From: an uncultured Bacteroidales bacterium
GTDB lineage: Bacteria > Bacteroidota > Bacteroidia > Bacteroidales > UBA932
Direction of reading: 5' to 3'
DNA: 36,874 bases
Assembly: GCA_944323505.1 (NCBI GenBank)
Contig: CALUST010000022.1
Coordinates: forward strand, 1 to 36,874
The notes beneath the pieces are model-generated. The model saw only the letters and a list, made by a program, of their open reading frames with translations. It was not told the DNA's origin and searched no databases. This document shows, in pieces, positions 8,311-17,157 of this stretch; positions within the stretch are counted from its first letter, which is position 1; the number at the start of each line of letters is the position of its first letter. A program made the position numbers and the translations under genes.

Positions 8311-9129
8311 TCAGACAAGCCCCTGACATCTGAGTTCGTTACGCATCCGCCGGGTCATGACAGATGCCCTCAGATCCTCAGGAATGAATTTAAGCAGGAA
8401 ATGGCTGACCTTGTTGGTCCATCCGGCCACTATCGTCCCCTTGCCCTTGAACATCTTGTCCAGGCATTCCTTTGCTGCGGATTCCGGAGTGATTGTCAGG
8501 AATCTTCCGGTCAATCCCTGGCTTTTTATCCGTTCGGATATTTCAGGTCTGGTCGGCATGGGGCCGAGGAGGGCGACACTCACAGAGACGGGAGTGTCCT
8601 TCAGTTCATATCTCAGTCCTGTGGAGAAATATCTGACAAAGCATTTTGACGCAGGGTAGACAGTCTTGAACCCTGTCGGGGTCAGTGATGCCAGAGATGA
8701 TATGTTCAGGATGAATGCGCGGCTGTTGTCCAGAAGGTTGGGCAGAATCTCATGCGTCATCATCGTTGTGGCGCCGACATTCAGACGGATGATGGCATCG
8801 ACATATCCTGCGGAAGCCTTTTCAAAGATGTTGCTGCCTCCGATGCCGGCATTGTTTATCAGTATCCTTACCCTGTATCTGCGGTTGATGTCCGCAGCGG
8901 TGTCCTTCAACTGCTTCATGTCAGTCAGGTCAATCTCATAAAAGACACTGTCTGTGCCTTTTGCGCGACACGATGCACATACGTCCATGATGCCTTCGCC
9001 CGGAAGAGAGATGAGTATCGTATCAATCCCTCTTGATGCAAGTTCAAGGGCGAATCTCTTGCCCAGACCGCTGCTTGCTCCTGTGACTATGGCATAACCG
9101 GCCGAGCCGGGATTCCTTTCCATATCCAT
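8311..9129 (-). CDS. Short-chain dehydrogenase/reductase (classical SDR)
   Basis: A 272-residue classical SDR. The cofactor motif TGASSGLG is at residues 16-23, NNAG at 92-95, catalytic Ser at 144-145 (NISSLAS), and YPASK gives Tyr158 and Lys162. It probably reduces a carbonyl with NAD(P)H; the substrate is not visible. It is the first gene of a minus-strand set, SDR-epimerase-aminopeptidase-pssA, with gaps of 15, 16 and 24 bases. ATG 9123 is an alternative start with a slightly shorter N-terminus. The promoter at 9165-9172 overlaps that of the divergent helicase gene. Confidence 0.88.
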   Translation of the reverse strand: MDMERNPGSAGYAIVTGASSGLGKRFALELASRGIDTILISLPGEGIMDVCASCRAKGTDSVFYEIDLTDMKQLKDTAADINRRYRVRILINNAGIGGSNIFEKASAGYVDAIIRLNVGATTMMTHEILPNLLDNSRAFILNISSLASLTPTGFKTVYPASKCFVRYFSTGLRYELKDTPVSVSVALLGPMPTRPEISERIKSQGLTGRFLTITPESAAKECLDKMFKGKGTIVAGWTNKVSHFLLKFIPEDLRASVMTRRMRNELRCQGLV

Positions 9130-9164
9130 GTCCGATAATTCTGTCCTGTATATTAAAATTCCGA

Positions 9165-9172
9165 CAAATATA
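9165..9172 (-). promoter_or_regulatory. -7 box for the SDR-epimerase-aminopeptidase-pssA set
   Basis: TATATTTG on the minus strand matches TAnnTTTG; predicted start is near 9158, 29 bases before ATG 9129. No good -33 element is seen. It is only 12 bases from the plus-strand -7 box of the helicase gene, so the two promoters overlap. Confidence 0.6.
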
Positions 9173-9184
9173 ACACTATTTTAT

Positions 9185-9192
9185 TAAATTTG
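9185..9192 (+). promoter_or_regulatory. -7 box for the RecD-like helicase gene
   Basis: TAAATTTG followed by CGCC fits TAnnTTTG; predicted start is near 9199, giving an almost leaderless transcript to ATG 9206. The -33 region is not convincing. Confidence 0.6.
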
Positions 9193-9205
9193 CGCCATTG
9201 TACTT

Positions 9206-10654
9206 ATGGACAGGACCGGCTACCTATATTCCAAATTCATTGAGGCTTTCAGATATGAGCCGACATCATGCCAGGACAGGCTGCTGCATGATGTGGCGAC
9301 CTTTTTCTCCGATGATGACCACGACATCATGGTGGTGAACGGGTATGCGGGGACAGGGAAGACTACCGCCATTTCTGCAGTCATCCGCGCCATGAAAGAG
9401 TCCGGCATCCAGGTGGTGCTCCTTGCCCCGACAGGACGTGCCGCCAAAGTGCTTGCAGGCTATTCGGGACAGCCGGCCTATACTATACACAAGCATATCT
9501 ACCGTCAGAAATCGGTGGGCGGAGACGGCTTCGGACAGTTTTCCCTTGCGCCAAACAAGGATAAGGATACGGTATATATAGTTGACGAGGTGTCGTTGAT
9601 AGGCATCGATACGGTGCAGTCGCAGCAGACTGGTCTGTTCGGCTCCGGCAACCTGCTGGAAGATCTCGTCACCTATGTGAGGAACGGCGCTGACAACAGG
9701 CTGGTGCTCATCGGAGACGCAGCACAGTTGCCGCCGGTGGGGCTGGATGCGAGTCCTGCCCTGTCCCGGGACTATATGGATATGATGGGCGGCGTGACAT
9801 ACACCGGACTTGATACCGTAGTGCGTCAGCAGGCCGAGTCAGGCATCCTCTTCAATGCGACACGCATCAGGGATCTGATTTCGTCAGCCCCTGCCGGACC
9901 GGAAGACGCTTGTCTGGAGATAGTCACAGACGGCTTCGACGATGTGGAAAAGATCTCCGGAGGGGAACTCATAGAGAAAATATCCGATGCTTACGACCGG
10001 TGGGGGGAAGACGAGACGGTCATACTCTGCAGGTCGAACAAGAGAGCCATCAGATACAATGCTGGGATCAGGTCGATGGTACAGTTCAAGGAGGACAGGC
10101 TGGTCAGGGACGACAAATTGATGATAGTCAAGAACTGCTATCAGTTTCTTGAGGATGTGAAAGGACTGGACTATATCGCCAACGGGGATATGGCGAAACT
10201 TGTGCGTATCTCGGGATACGAGGACAGGTACGGGCTTCACTTTGCCCAGGCGAGACTCCGTTTCCCTGACTACGATGACCTGGAGATCAATGCGAAAGTC
10301 ATATTGGACACTCTTGAGTCCGAAAGCGCGGCTCTGACGTATGAGCAGCAGAATATGCTGTACACCGGAGTGAACGAGGACTATGCCCATATCAGGAACA
10401 AGAGGAAGAGATATGAGGCAGTCCGGGAAGACAGGTACTACAATGCCCTGCAGCTCAAATATGCCGATGCCATCACCTGTCACAAGTCCCAGGGAGGCCA
10501 GTGGAAATGCGTATTCATAGACAATCCCTTCTGGCAGGACACAATTGTCAGGGATGACCTCAAATGGCTGTATACGGCGATGACACGGGCCGTCGAGAAA
10601 GTGTACCTCGTCAATTTCAAAGATGAAAGATATAATATAGACATGTTTGTCTGA
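9206..10654 (+). CDS. RecD-like superfamily 1B DNA helicase (AAA-type ATPase with UvrD-like C-terminal domain)
   Basis: An ATP-dependent DNA helicase of the RecD/Dda group. Walker A is GYAGTGKTT (residues 46-54), followed by motif Ia LLAPTGRAAKVL. Walker B is VYIVDEVSLIG with DEVS at 127-130, motif III is GDAAQLPPVG (170-179), and the C-terminal half has ITCHKSQGGQW and WLYTAMTRAVEKVYL (motifs V and VI). At 482 residues it lacks the N-terminal extension of RecD2 and any RecB/RecC partner nearby, matching the single-gene helicases common in Bacteroidota. Its role is presumably in repair or recombination. The DPP-IV gene follows 14 bases later, so they may share a transcript although their functions seem unrelated. 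Confidence 0.9.
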   Translation: MDRTGYLYSKFIEAFRYEPTSCQDRLLHDVATFFSDDDHDIMVVNGYAGTGKTTAISAVIRAMKESGIQVVLLAPTGRAAKVLAGYSGQPAYTIHKHIYRQKSVGGDGFGQFSLAPNKDKDTVYIVDEVSLIGIDTVQSQQTGLFGSGNLLEDLVTYVRNGADNRLVLIGDAAQLPPVGLDASPALSRDYMDMMGGVTYTGLDTVVRQQAESGILFNATRIRDLISSAPAGPEDACLEIVTDGFDDVEKISGGELIEKISDAYDRWGEDETVILCRSNKRAIRYNAGIRSMVQFKEDRLVRDDKLMIVKNCYQFLEDVKGLDYIANGDMAKLVRISGYEDRYGLHFAQARLRFPDYDDLEINAKVILDTLESESAALTYEQQNMLYTGVNEDYAHIRNKRKRYEAVREDRYYNALQLKYADAITCHKSQGGQWKCVFIDNPFWQDTIVRDDLKWLYTAMTRAVEKVYLVNFKDERYNIDMFV

Positions 10655-10668
10655 CAGATTCAAATATC

Positions 10669-12819
10669 ATGAAAGTTCTGAATGTGACAGTATTGTTTGC
10701 GGCATTATCTGCCGTTGTCTGTGCCGGGGAGATGCCATCTGCCGCCCGGGATGCGGAGAAAGAGTTCAATAATGTGCCGGTGGCATGGAAATGGGTGTCC
10801 GGACATGAGGCCGTCTTCACTTATGACGGGACCTATGAGGACAGTCTCACCTTTGCATTTGATGCCGCGACAGGACGGAAGACACCGGGCATCACCGCTC
10901 CCGAAAAATACATAGGTTTCCCGATAGCCCCGGAAGACGCTGTCAACATGACTTACTCCCCGGATTCGACCCTGATTGCATTCACGAGGGACAACGACCT
11001 GTATGTGACAGAGATATCAAGCGGAAAGGAAGTCCGTCTCACATCCGACGGGAGCGACCTGATTCTCAACGGATATGCATCATGGGTCTATTATGAGGAG
11101 ATATTGGGCAGGGCTTCGGAGTACAAGGCATTCTGGTGGTCTCCAGACGGCAAAAGGATAGGCTATTACAGGTTTGACAATACGGAAGTCCCCCTGTTCC
11201 CGATATATTCTCCTTTCGGCCAGGACGGAACATTGAGAAGCACGAGATATCCGAAGGCAGGGGAGAAGAATCCTGAGGTGAGGATAGGCATCATTGATGT
11301 CTCATCCGTATTTGCAGGAGAAGAGCCTGATACAGTATGGGCGGATTTTGACCCGTCTGAAGACCAGTATTTCGGGATTCCGTTCTGGGGGGCCGACAGC
11401 AAGGGATTCTACATAGCCCGCATGCCGCGTCTGCAGAATACCCTCGATCTGTACAGGGTGGACGCGACGGACGGCTCCAGACAGCACATCTACCACGAGG
11501 AGTACAAGACCTGGCTTGACTGGATAGACGGTATAGTGTTCAAGAAAGACGGCCTGTATATGGCCAGGAGTTTTGAGACAGGATGGGAGCAGATATATTT
11601 CCTGTCATACGACGGCACTGTGCTCAGAAGGCTTACTGACGGTCCCAACTGGGACATATCCATTCTGAGGGTTGATGAGAAAAGAGGGGATGTGTATTTC
11701 ACGGCAAAGAGGGAGTCCGCCGTGCGCCATGCATTGTATAAGGCAGGAAAGGACGGGAGCATCACAGCCCTCACCAACCCGGCCTATGAAGTAAGAGGAG
11801 TGAAGTTCTCACCTGACGGGAGATATTTCATTGCATCATATTCCAATTCCGTGACACCGCAGAGGGTCTCGGTATTCAGGACTTCCGGACTTGCCGATGC
11901 GCCTGAGGCATGGTCTTCTGATGCCATGTACGAGGGAAAAAGCAGCGGAGGACGCTTCTGTCGCGAGCGCATCGTCGCAGACATGGCATACAAGGGATAC
12001 GACCCTGATGACCACATCTTGCCGGAGATTATATATCTCACTACAGATGACGGCTTTACGATACCGGCATCGATAACTTATCCTGAAAATTTCGACCCGT
12101 CACGGAAATATCCCGTGCATGTCGAGATATATGGAGGGCCTGACGTCTCATGGGTCAGGGACACCTGGCGCACCCCTTCCGAGGCGTCACGATGGTGGTC
12201 GGACAATGGCATCATCACGATGACCGCTGACTGCCGGGCCTCAGGTCATAACGGCAGGGCTGGACTTGACATGGTGTACAGGCAATTGACTGTATGTGAA
12301 CTGCGTGATTTTGTCGCATGGGCCAGATGGCTTCAGTCCCTGCCGTATGTGCAGGCGGACAAGATAGGTGTGGAAGGCTTCTCGTTCGGAGGGACAATGA
12401 CGGCGATGCTTCTGATGCAGGCTCCGGAATACTTCCATTACGGGATTGCAGGGGGAGGCGTCTATGACTGGGCCTTGTATGACTCCCACTATACTGAGCG
12501 GTATATGGACACCCCGCAGAACAATCCTGAAGGGTACAGGGTCTCAAGAGCAATCGGTTATGTCGACCGCTATCCTGCTGCGTACGGAGACAAGTCTGAC
12601 CAGCCTGGGTCTGTGATGCTGAAACTGACGCACGGGACAGGCGATGACAATGTGCATTTTCAGAATACTCTGCAACTGGTGGATGCCATGCAGCAGGCCG
12701 GCAGGAAATTCGAACTGATGATATATCCTGACGGGATGCACGGATACCGTGGAGCCCAGGCAGTGCACTCCACAGAGGCTGACAGGGAGTTCTGGCTCAG
12801 ATATCTGAAAGGGGAGTGA
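10669..12819 (+). CDS. Dipeptidyl peptidase IV (S9B family)
   Basis: A serine exopeptidase that removes X-Pro or X-Ala dipeptides from peptide N-termini. The start MKVLNVTVLFAALSAVVCAG is a signal peptide, so it acts in the periplasm or at the outer membrane. The N-terminal beta-propeller domain carries the dipeptidyl-specific Glu pair Glu143-Glu144 in ASWVYYEEIL. The C-terminal alpha/beta-hydrolase domain has the nucleophile Ser572 (GFSFGG), Asp659 (GTGDDNVHF) and His691 (DGMHGY). At 716 residues it has the usual DPP-IV length. Its last 23 bases overlap the end of the convergent methyltransferase gene. It fits the amino-acid-fermenting profile given by gdhA and the exported aminopeptidase. 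Confidence 0.95.
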   Translation: MKVLNVTVLFAALSAVVCAGEMPSAARDAEKEFNNVPVAWKWVSGHEAVFTYDGTYEDSLTFAFDAATGRKTPGITAPEKYIGFPIAPEDAVNMTYSPDSTLIAFTRDNDLYVTEISSGKEVRLTSDGSDLILNGYASWVYYEEILGRASEYKAFWWSPDGKRIGYYRFDNTEVPLFPIYSPFGQDGTLRSTRYPKAGEKNPEVRIGIIDVSSVFAGEEPDTVWADFDPSEDQYFGIPFWGADSKGFYIARMPRLQNTLDLYRVDATDGSRQHIYHEEYKTWLDWIDGIVFKKDGLYMARSFETGWEQIYFLSYDGTVLRRLTDGPNWDISILRVDEKRGDVYFTAKRESAVRHALYKAGKDGSITALTNPAYEVRGVKFSPDGRYFIASYSNSVTPQRVSVFRTSGLADAPEAWSSDAMYEGKSSGGRFCRERIVADMAYKGYDPDDHILPEIIYLTTDDGFTIPASITYPENFDPSRKYPVHVEIYGGPDVSWVRDTWRTPSEASRWWSDNGIITMTADCRASGHNGRAGLDMVYRQLTVCELRDFVAWARWLQSLPYVQADKIGVEGFSFGGTMTAMLLMQAPEYFHYGIAGGGVYDWALYDSHYTERYMDTPQNNPEGYRVSRAIGYVDRYPAAYGDKSDQPGSVMLKLTHGTGDDNVHFQNTLQLVDAMQQAGRKFELMIYPDGMHGYRGAQAVHSTEADREFWLRYLKGE

Positions 12820-14206
12820 CAGCCTGCGGCTTGCACGGAGAGGTGACGAAAAGGAAGTTCCCCTCACGACCCGCGTCCTCGCATTTGAGTCCGAAAATAT
12901 GAATCTTGTCCTCTGTCCCGGAAAAGGCGGCATCCTGCCCTTTCTTCCGGACGGAGGACTTCTTCTTTTTGCCGAAAAGCCTCGTCCTCAGGGCATCGCT
13001 CGTCATCGGGATATTCCTGGCCGTCACATCGGCATCCCTGTATCGCGCCCCGGCAGCCTTGATGCCGGCGTTGTTCAGAGGCATTATCTCAAGTATCCTG
13101 AATGTCTTCCCGAGCATGAAGATGTCACCGTATTTTGTGGAATCGCAGGTGTCAGACAGATATATGTGCGTGAATCGTGCGAGTTTCCTTATCCCTGCCG
13201 CGGAGCAGGCGACATCCGACGCCCCGGCTTTCAGCAGAGCCTTGCCAGGCTCGAAAAGGTACATCGGATTCCCGTCAGCGGTCTCTGCCATGTCCCCGGC
13301 AGGGTCTTTCCCGTCAAAGATATGGCTGTGGTGGAGATATGTCGTCTTGCACGACCGGCGGTCATCCTCACTTAAGCGGAAAGGATGCCCCGATTCCCAT
13401 GCACAGCAGACAGCCTGTCCGGACCATTCCCTGTCCATGATGACAAGCAGTTCACGGCATTCCCCCTTGGTGGCAATGACGTGGATTTCCCTGCATTGGT
13501 CCCCGAGCCTTGACAGGACCATGCCTATATCTGCCATAGGGGAGAGTTTCACCGTCAGGAATCGCGAGAGCCGGAGAAGATCACTCCTCAGGCTTATGAC
13601 ATCCGGGCTGCAGTCTTCCAAAAGGAACACTTTTCTTCCGGCGGCGTCTCTCCTGGCCGGGTCCAGATATATCATGTCAGGCCGGAAGCGTTGCAGGATG
13701 GCCGAGAGGCTGCCGTCATTGCCCGAAAGTGTGTCTCGGGAGACTTCAAGATGGGATACAGCGATGTCTTCACAGCCGAGTATCGGGAGATTGTGCTCTG
13801 CGGCATGGCACAATGCAGAGGAAGATTCATTGTACAAGACTCTGAAACCTGCCTTGCAGAAAGCCGCCGCATCCACTCCAAGCCCCCCGGTGAGGTCGGC
13901 GATGCGGAATGCTGACGTCGGCTGCCCGTCATTGCCACCGGCTGATTGTGCGAGTATCTGGCGGGCGATTGAAGCCTTCCGGGAGGCGGTCTCCTCCGAA
14001 CTGCACTGTTCTGCCGAGATGGTGTTGGGGTAGATCAATGACGGGCGGGCATACCAGGACGGGGCTTTAGCCTTAAGTTTTCTCCTGGATATGATGGTGT
14101 CTGCAGCAAGAGGCATGTCGATGTCAGGCCATCTGTCCGCCGAAAGCAACAGCCTTGCAGTGTCATCATTCTCATGCTCAAGTACAAACTCTTCGAAAAC
14201 TGTCAT
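12797..14206 (-). CDS. Class I SAM-dependent methyltransferase with THUMP-like domain
   Basis: A 469-residue protein with a Rossmann methyltransferase core. The SAM-binding motif DLTGGLGVDAAAF begins at residue 104, and the catalytic-type motif YLDPARR is at about 180-186, as in N6-adenine or RNA methyltransferases. The C-terminal half resembles the THUMP-like domain of a Bacteroidota family, suggesting an RNA, perhaps tRNA, substrate. I chose ATG 14206 because the longer reading would need a TTG codon lying inside the -7 promoter box. Its end overlaps the DPP-IV gene by 23 bases. The substrate is not known. Confidence 0.85.
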   Translation of the reverse strand: MTVFEEFVLEHENDDTARLLLSADRWPDIDMPLAADTIISRRKLKAKAPSWYARPSLIYPNTISAEQCSSEETASRKASIARQILAQSAGGNDGQPTSAFRIADLTGGLGVDAAAFCKAGFRVLYNESSSALCHAAEHNLPILGCEDIAVSHLEVSRDTLSGNDGSLSAILQRFRPDMIYLDPARRDAAGRKVFLLEDCSPDVISLRSDLLRLSRFLTVKLSPMADIGMVLSRLGDQCREIHVIATKGECRELLVIMDREWSGQAVCCAWESGHPFRLSEDDRRSCKTTYLHHSHIFDGKDPAGDMAETADGNPMYLFEPGKALLKAGASDVACSAAGIRKLARFTHIYLSDTCDSTKYGDIFMLGKTFRILEIMPLNNAGIKAAGARYRDADVTARNIPMTSDALRTRLFGKKKKSSVRKKGQDAAFSGTEDKIHIFGLKCEDAGREGNFLFVTSPCKPQAVTPLSDI

Positions 14207-14227
14207 ATCTGTCTTATAAATCAAATG

Positions 14228-14235
14228 CAAAAATA
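14228..14235 (-). promoter_or_regulatory. -7 box for the THUMP-like methyltransferase gene
   Basis: TATTTTTG on the minus strand fits TAnnTTTG; transcription would begin near 14221, giving a leader of about 15 bases to ATG 14206. The box decides the start: an upstream in-frame TTG falls within it. Confidence 0.6.
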
Positions 14236-14257
14236 AGGTTTTCAGAATATATTTTCG

Positions 14258-14265
14258 TATATTTG
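14258..14265 (+). promoter_or_regulatory. -7 box for the phosphoglucomutase-ndk transcript
   Basis: TATATTTG fits TAnnTTTG; the start would be near 14272, with an 85-base leader to ATG 14356. The -33 region is poor. It diverges from the methyltransferase promoter 22 bases away. Confidence 0.55.
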
Positions 14266-14355
14266 TATGATGTGCATAAACAATTTGTCATAATGCATAC
14301 GGCATTATTCTCTCCGGAAATATTGCAGATAACAAATATTAATTAAATAAGGATT

Positions 14356-16020
14356 ATGGAAACAAATTTCAGAGAAACAGCCCAGAGCTGGCTTGACGGG
14401 AACTATGACCAAGAGACCAAGGACGAGGTCAGGAGACTGATGGAGTCGGATCCTGCAGGACTTGAAGACGCATTCTACCGCAACCTTGAGTTCGGTACCG
14501 GCGGTCTTCGCGGTGTCATGGGTGTAGGGACCAACAGAATGAACAAATATACCGTAGGCATGGCCACTCAAGGTCTTGCGAACTATATCAGGAAACATTG
14601 CACAGGAGACGATATCAAAGTATGCGTGTCGTATGACTGCCGCAACCACAGCAAGGAGTTCGCCAGGATTACAGCCGATGTCTTCTCCGCCAACGGACTT
14701 CATGTATATCTTTTCGAAAGCCTCAGGCCTACTCCTGAACTGAGTTACTCCATCAGAAGGATGGGGGCGCAGTCCGGTGTCATGGTGACAGCATCCCACA
14801 ACCCTAAGGAATATAACGGATATAAGGTATATTGGGCTGACGGTGCCCAGATCACTTCGCCTGTAGACAAGGAGATAGTGGCTGAAGTCGCAGCAATCAC
14901 AGATCCTTCGATGGTAAGATTCGTCCCGGGAGAGGGAGCAGGCAAGATTGAGATTATGGGAGAGGACGTGGACAAGGCCTATCTCGATGACATACTCTCG
15001 CTCATGCTTTCCCCTGAGGCAAGAGAAAGGCACAAGGACATAAAGATAGTCTACACCCCGCTGCACGGGACAGGCGTAAGGCTCGTGCCGATGGCTCTCA
15101 AGAGACTCGGATTCGAGAATATCATCCATGTCCCTGAGCAGGATGTCAATGACGGGGATTTCCCTACTGTGATGTCCCCGAACCCGGAAGAGCCTTCGGC
15201 ATTGAAGATGGCCGTGGAGGCTGCCGACAGGGAGCACGCGGACATTGTGCTTGCCACAGACCCTGATGCAGACCGTATGGGTATTGCAGTCCGAGACAAC
15301 GACGGCAGGATGGTGCTCTTCAACGGCAACCAGACAGGTTCGATGCTGACTTATTACATCCTCACAAGATGGAAGGAACTCGGAAAACTTGACCAGGGAA
15401 AATACGTCGTCAAGACCATCGTCACTACAGAACTCATCAGGGCCATTGCCGAGAAGTTCGGCGTGAAAGTCTACAATGTCCTGACAGGGTTCAAGTATAT
15501 CGCCGAGATAGTGAAGGAGAATGAAGGCAAGGGCGAATTCATCTGCGGAGGGGAAGAGAGCTATGGCTTCAATGTCGGCGAATTTGTCCGTGACAAGGAT
15601 GCCGTCATCGCCTGCTCGATGGTAGCGGAATGCGCCTGCTGGGCTGCCGAACAGGGACTTACCCTCTATCAGCTGATGCAGAAGATCTACAAGGAGTTCG
15701 GATACTACCGCGAGTCTCTGACCTCACTTGTCCGTAAGGGCAAGGCTGGCGTCGAGGAGATAGCCGCAATCATGACTGACCTGCGCAACAATCCTCCTAA
15801 GGAACTCGCAGGAGTACAGGTCACAAAAGTCGTTGACTATGACAAGCCTGAGACGACAGGGCTGCCTAAGTCCAACGTCCTTCAGTTCTTCACATCAGAG
15901 GGAGACGTGGTATCCGTGCGTCCGTCAGGTACAGAACCTAAGATCAAATTCTATTTCGGTGCCAGAGGGGAATCCGCTGATGCCAAGATTGAAAGACTCA
16001 GAGAACAGTTCATCAGATAA
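14356..16020 (+). CDS. Phosphoglucomutase/phosphomannomutase (phospho-sugar mutase)
   Basis: A cytoplasmic alpha-D-phosphohexomutase interconverting 1- and 6-phosphosugars, probably glucose phosphates, with phosphoserine as intermediate. All four family loops are present: the phosphoserine loop TASHNP with Ser147, the metal loop DPDADR (302-307), the sugar-binding loop GGEESYG (from 398) and the phosphate-binding loop RPSGTEPK (522-529). The N-terminal FGTGGLRGVMG is typical of the PGM2-like branch. At 554 residues it is slightly shorter than most of that branch. It is followed after 12 bases by ndk, forming a pair. Mannose specificity cannot be excluded. Confidence 0.94.
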   Translation: METNFRETAQSWLDGNYDQETKDEVRRLMESDPAGLEDAFYRNLEFGTGGLRGVMGVGTNRMNKYTVGMATQGLANYIRKHCTGDDIKVCVSYDCRNHSKEFARITADVFSANGLHVYLFESLRPTPELSYSIRRMGAQSGVMVTASHNPKEYNGYKVYWADGAQITSPVDKEIVAEVAAITDPSMVRFVPGEGAGKIEIMGEDVDKAYLDDILSLMLSPEARERHKDIKIVYTPLHGTGVRLVPMALKRLGFENIIHVPEQDVNDGDFPTVMSPNPEEPSALKMAVEAADREHADIVLATDPDADRMGIAVRDNDGRMVLFNGNQTGSMLTYYILTRWKELGKLDQGKYVVKTIVTTELIRAIAEKFGVKVYNVLTGFKYIAEIVKENEGKGEFICGGEESYGFNVGEFVRDKDAVIACSMVAECACWAAEQGLTLYQLMQKIYKEFGYYRESLTSLVRKGKAGVEEIAAIMTDLRNNPPKELAGVQVTKVVDYDKPETTGLPKSNVLQFFTSEGDVVSVRPSGTEPKIKFYFGARGESADAKIERLREQFIR

Positions 16021-16032
16021 AATGTTATCCCT

Positions 16033-16494
16033 ATGGAAAGGACTTTGGTCATTTTGAAGCCGGGCGCATTGCAGCGCGGTCTTGTCGGAGAAGTGATCTC
16101 CAGATTCGAAAAGAAAGGCCTTAAGCTGGTCGCAATGAAAATGAAACAGTTGGATCAGGAGATTCTGGATGTGCACTATGCGCATCTCAAGGACAGGCCG
16201 TTTTTCCCTTGGCTCTGCAGCGGCATGATGGCCGCACCGGTGATTCTCTGCTGCTGGGAGGGCTTTGAGGCCGTCAAGGTAGTCAGGGCAATGGCGGGAA
16301 GCACCAATGCCCGCAATGCCGTTCCCGGCACCATCAGAGGTGACTATGCAATGAGTTCACAGGAGAATATCGTGCATACTTCTGATTCTGTAGAGAATGC
16401 AAAGACAGAACTCGACAGGTTTTTCTCTCCTGAGGACTACTGCGAATATCCGTCTCCGCTGACACAGTATCTTTACGCACCTGACGAGAAATAG
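16033..16494 (+). CDS. ndk: Nucleoside diphosphate kinase
   Basis: Transfers the gamma phosphate of ATP to nucleoside diphosphates through a phosphohistidine. The N-terminus ERTLVILKPGALQRGLVGEV is the family's first strand and KP motif. The active-site segment is ENIVHTSDS with His115. Other members mostly have Gly after the histidine (HGSDS), so Thr116 is a variation. At 153 residues it is the normal length. It follows the phosphoglucomutase gene by 12 bases and ends at a hairpin shared with the convergent deoxynucleoside kinase gene. Confidence 0.96.
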   Translation: MERTLVILKPGALQRGLVGEVISRFEKKGLKLVAMKMKQLDQEILDVHYAHLKDRPFFPWLCSGMMAAPVILCCWEGFEAVKVVRAMAGSTNARNAVPGTIRGDYAMSSQENIVHTSDSVENAKTELDRFFSPEDYCEYPSPLTQYLYAPDEK

Positions 16495-16524
16495 CAGGTA
16501 CTGACACAAGACGGGAAAAAGGAT

Positions 16525-16550
16525 TACGGGCTGTCTCAGAACAGCCCGTA
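16525..16550. terminator. Bidirectional terminator between ndk and the deoxynucleoside kinase gene
   Basis: TACGGGCTGT and ACAGCCCGTA form a perfect 10-bp stem with a 6-base loop. On the minus strand it is followed by ATCCTTTTTCCC, a good U tract; on the plus strand only by TATTCTT. It overlaps the last codons and stop of the minus-strand gene. Confidence 0.8.
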
Positions 16551-17147
16551 TATTCTTGCGTCAATCTGGTCGGTGATGTGCGAGAAATCTTCCGGACGGT
16601 TCTCGAAATCGAGGTTGTCCGCATCAAGGACAAGGATTTCTCCTTTGTAAGAACCTATCCATTCCTCATAGCGGGTATTGAGTCCGGTAAGGTATTCTAT
16701 GCTGATGCCTTTCTCGTATTCCCTTCCGCGTTTCTGTATCTGGCTGACCAGGTGCGGGATGGAAGACTTGAGATAGATGAGGAGGTCAGGCAGCCTGACA
16801 ACAGACATCATGGCATCGAACAGGTCCATGTAGGTGCTGAAATCCCTGTCGGAGATATTGCCCATGTCCCTGTTGTTTGCCGCGAAGACGTAGACGCCCT
16901 CCAGTATGGTCCTGTCCTGGATGATGGTGTCCGGCGAATCCGCTATTTCCAGTATATCCTTGAACCTCTGCGTGAGGAAATATATCTCCATATTGAAGGA
17001 CCACCTCGGTATGTCGTTGTAGTAGTCCTCAATGTAGGGATTGTATGTGACAGCCTCATATTTCGGGATCCATCCGTAATGCCCGGAAAGCATCCTCGTC
17101 AATGTTGTCTTGCCGCTCCCTATATTTCCTGCGATTCCTATATGCAT
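16536..17147 (-). CDS. Deoxynucleoside kinase (dAK/dGK type)
   Basis: Phosphorylates deoxynucleosides for salvage into dNTPs. The P-loop is GNIGSGKTT (residues 7-15). The DR(S/T) motif appears as IIQDRTILEG, and the arginine-rich lid region has QKRGREYE, all typical of the deoxyadenosine/deoxyguanosine kinase family of about 200-220 residues. At 203 residues it is complete. It begins 10 bases after the gdhA stop, so it is probably co-transcribed with gdhA although the functions differ. The exact base preference is not visible. Confidence 0.9.
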   Translation of the reverse strand: MHIGIAGNIGSGKTTLTRMLSGHYGWIPKYEAVTYNPYIEDYYNDIPRWSFNMEIYFLTQRFKDILEIADSPDTIIQDRTILEGVYVFAANNRDMGNISDRDFSTYMDLFDAMMSVVRLPDLLIYLKSSIPHLVSQIQKRGREYEKGISIEYLTGLNTRYEEWIGSYKGEILVLDADNLDFENRPEDFSHITDQIDARIYGLF

Positions 17148-17157
17148 ATCTTCCGGC

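Noticed and set aside
12906-14033. 375-residue plus-strand ORF opposite the THUMP-like methyltransferase
   Set aside because: It is antisense to a gene with clear methyltransferase motifs; its product is Ser- and Arg-rich without domains.
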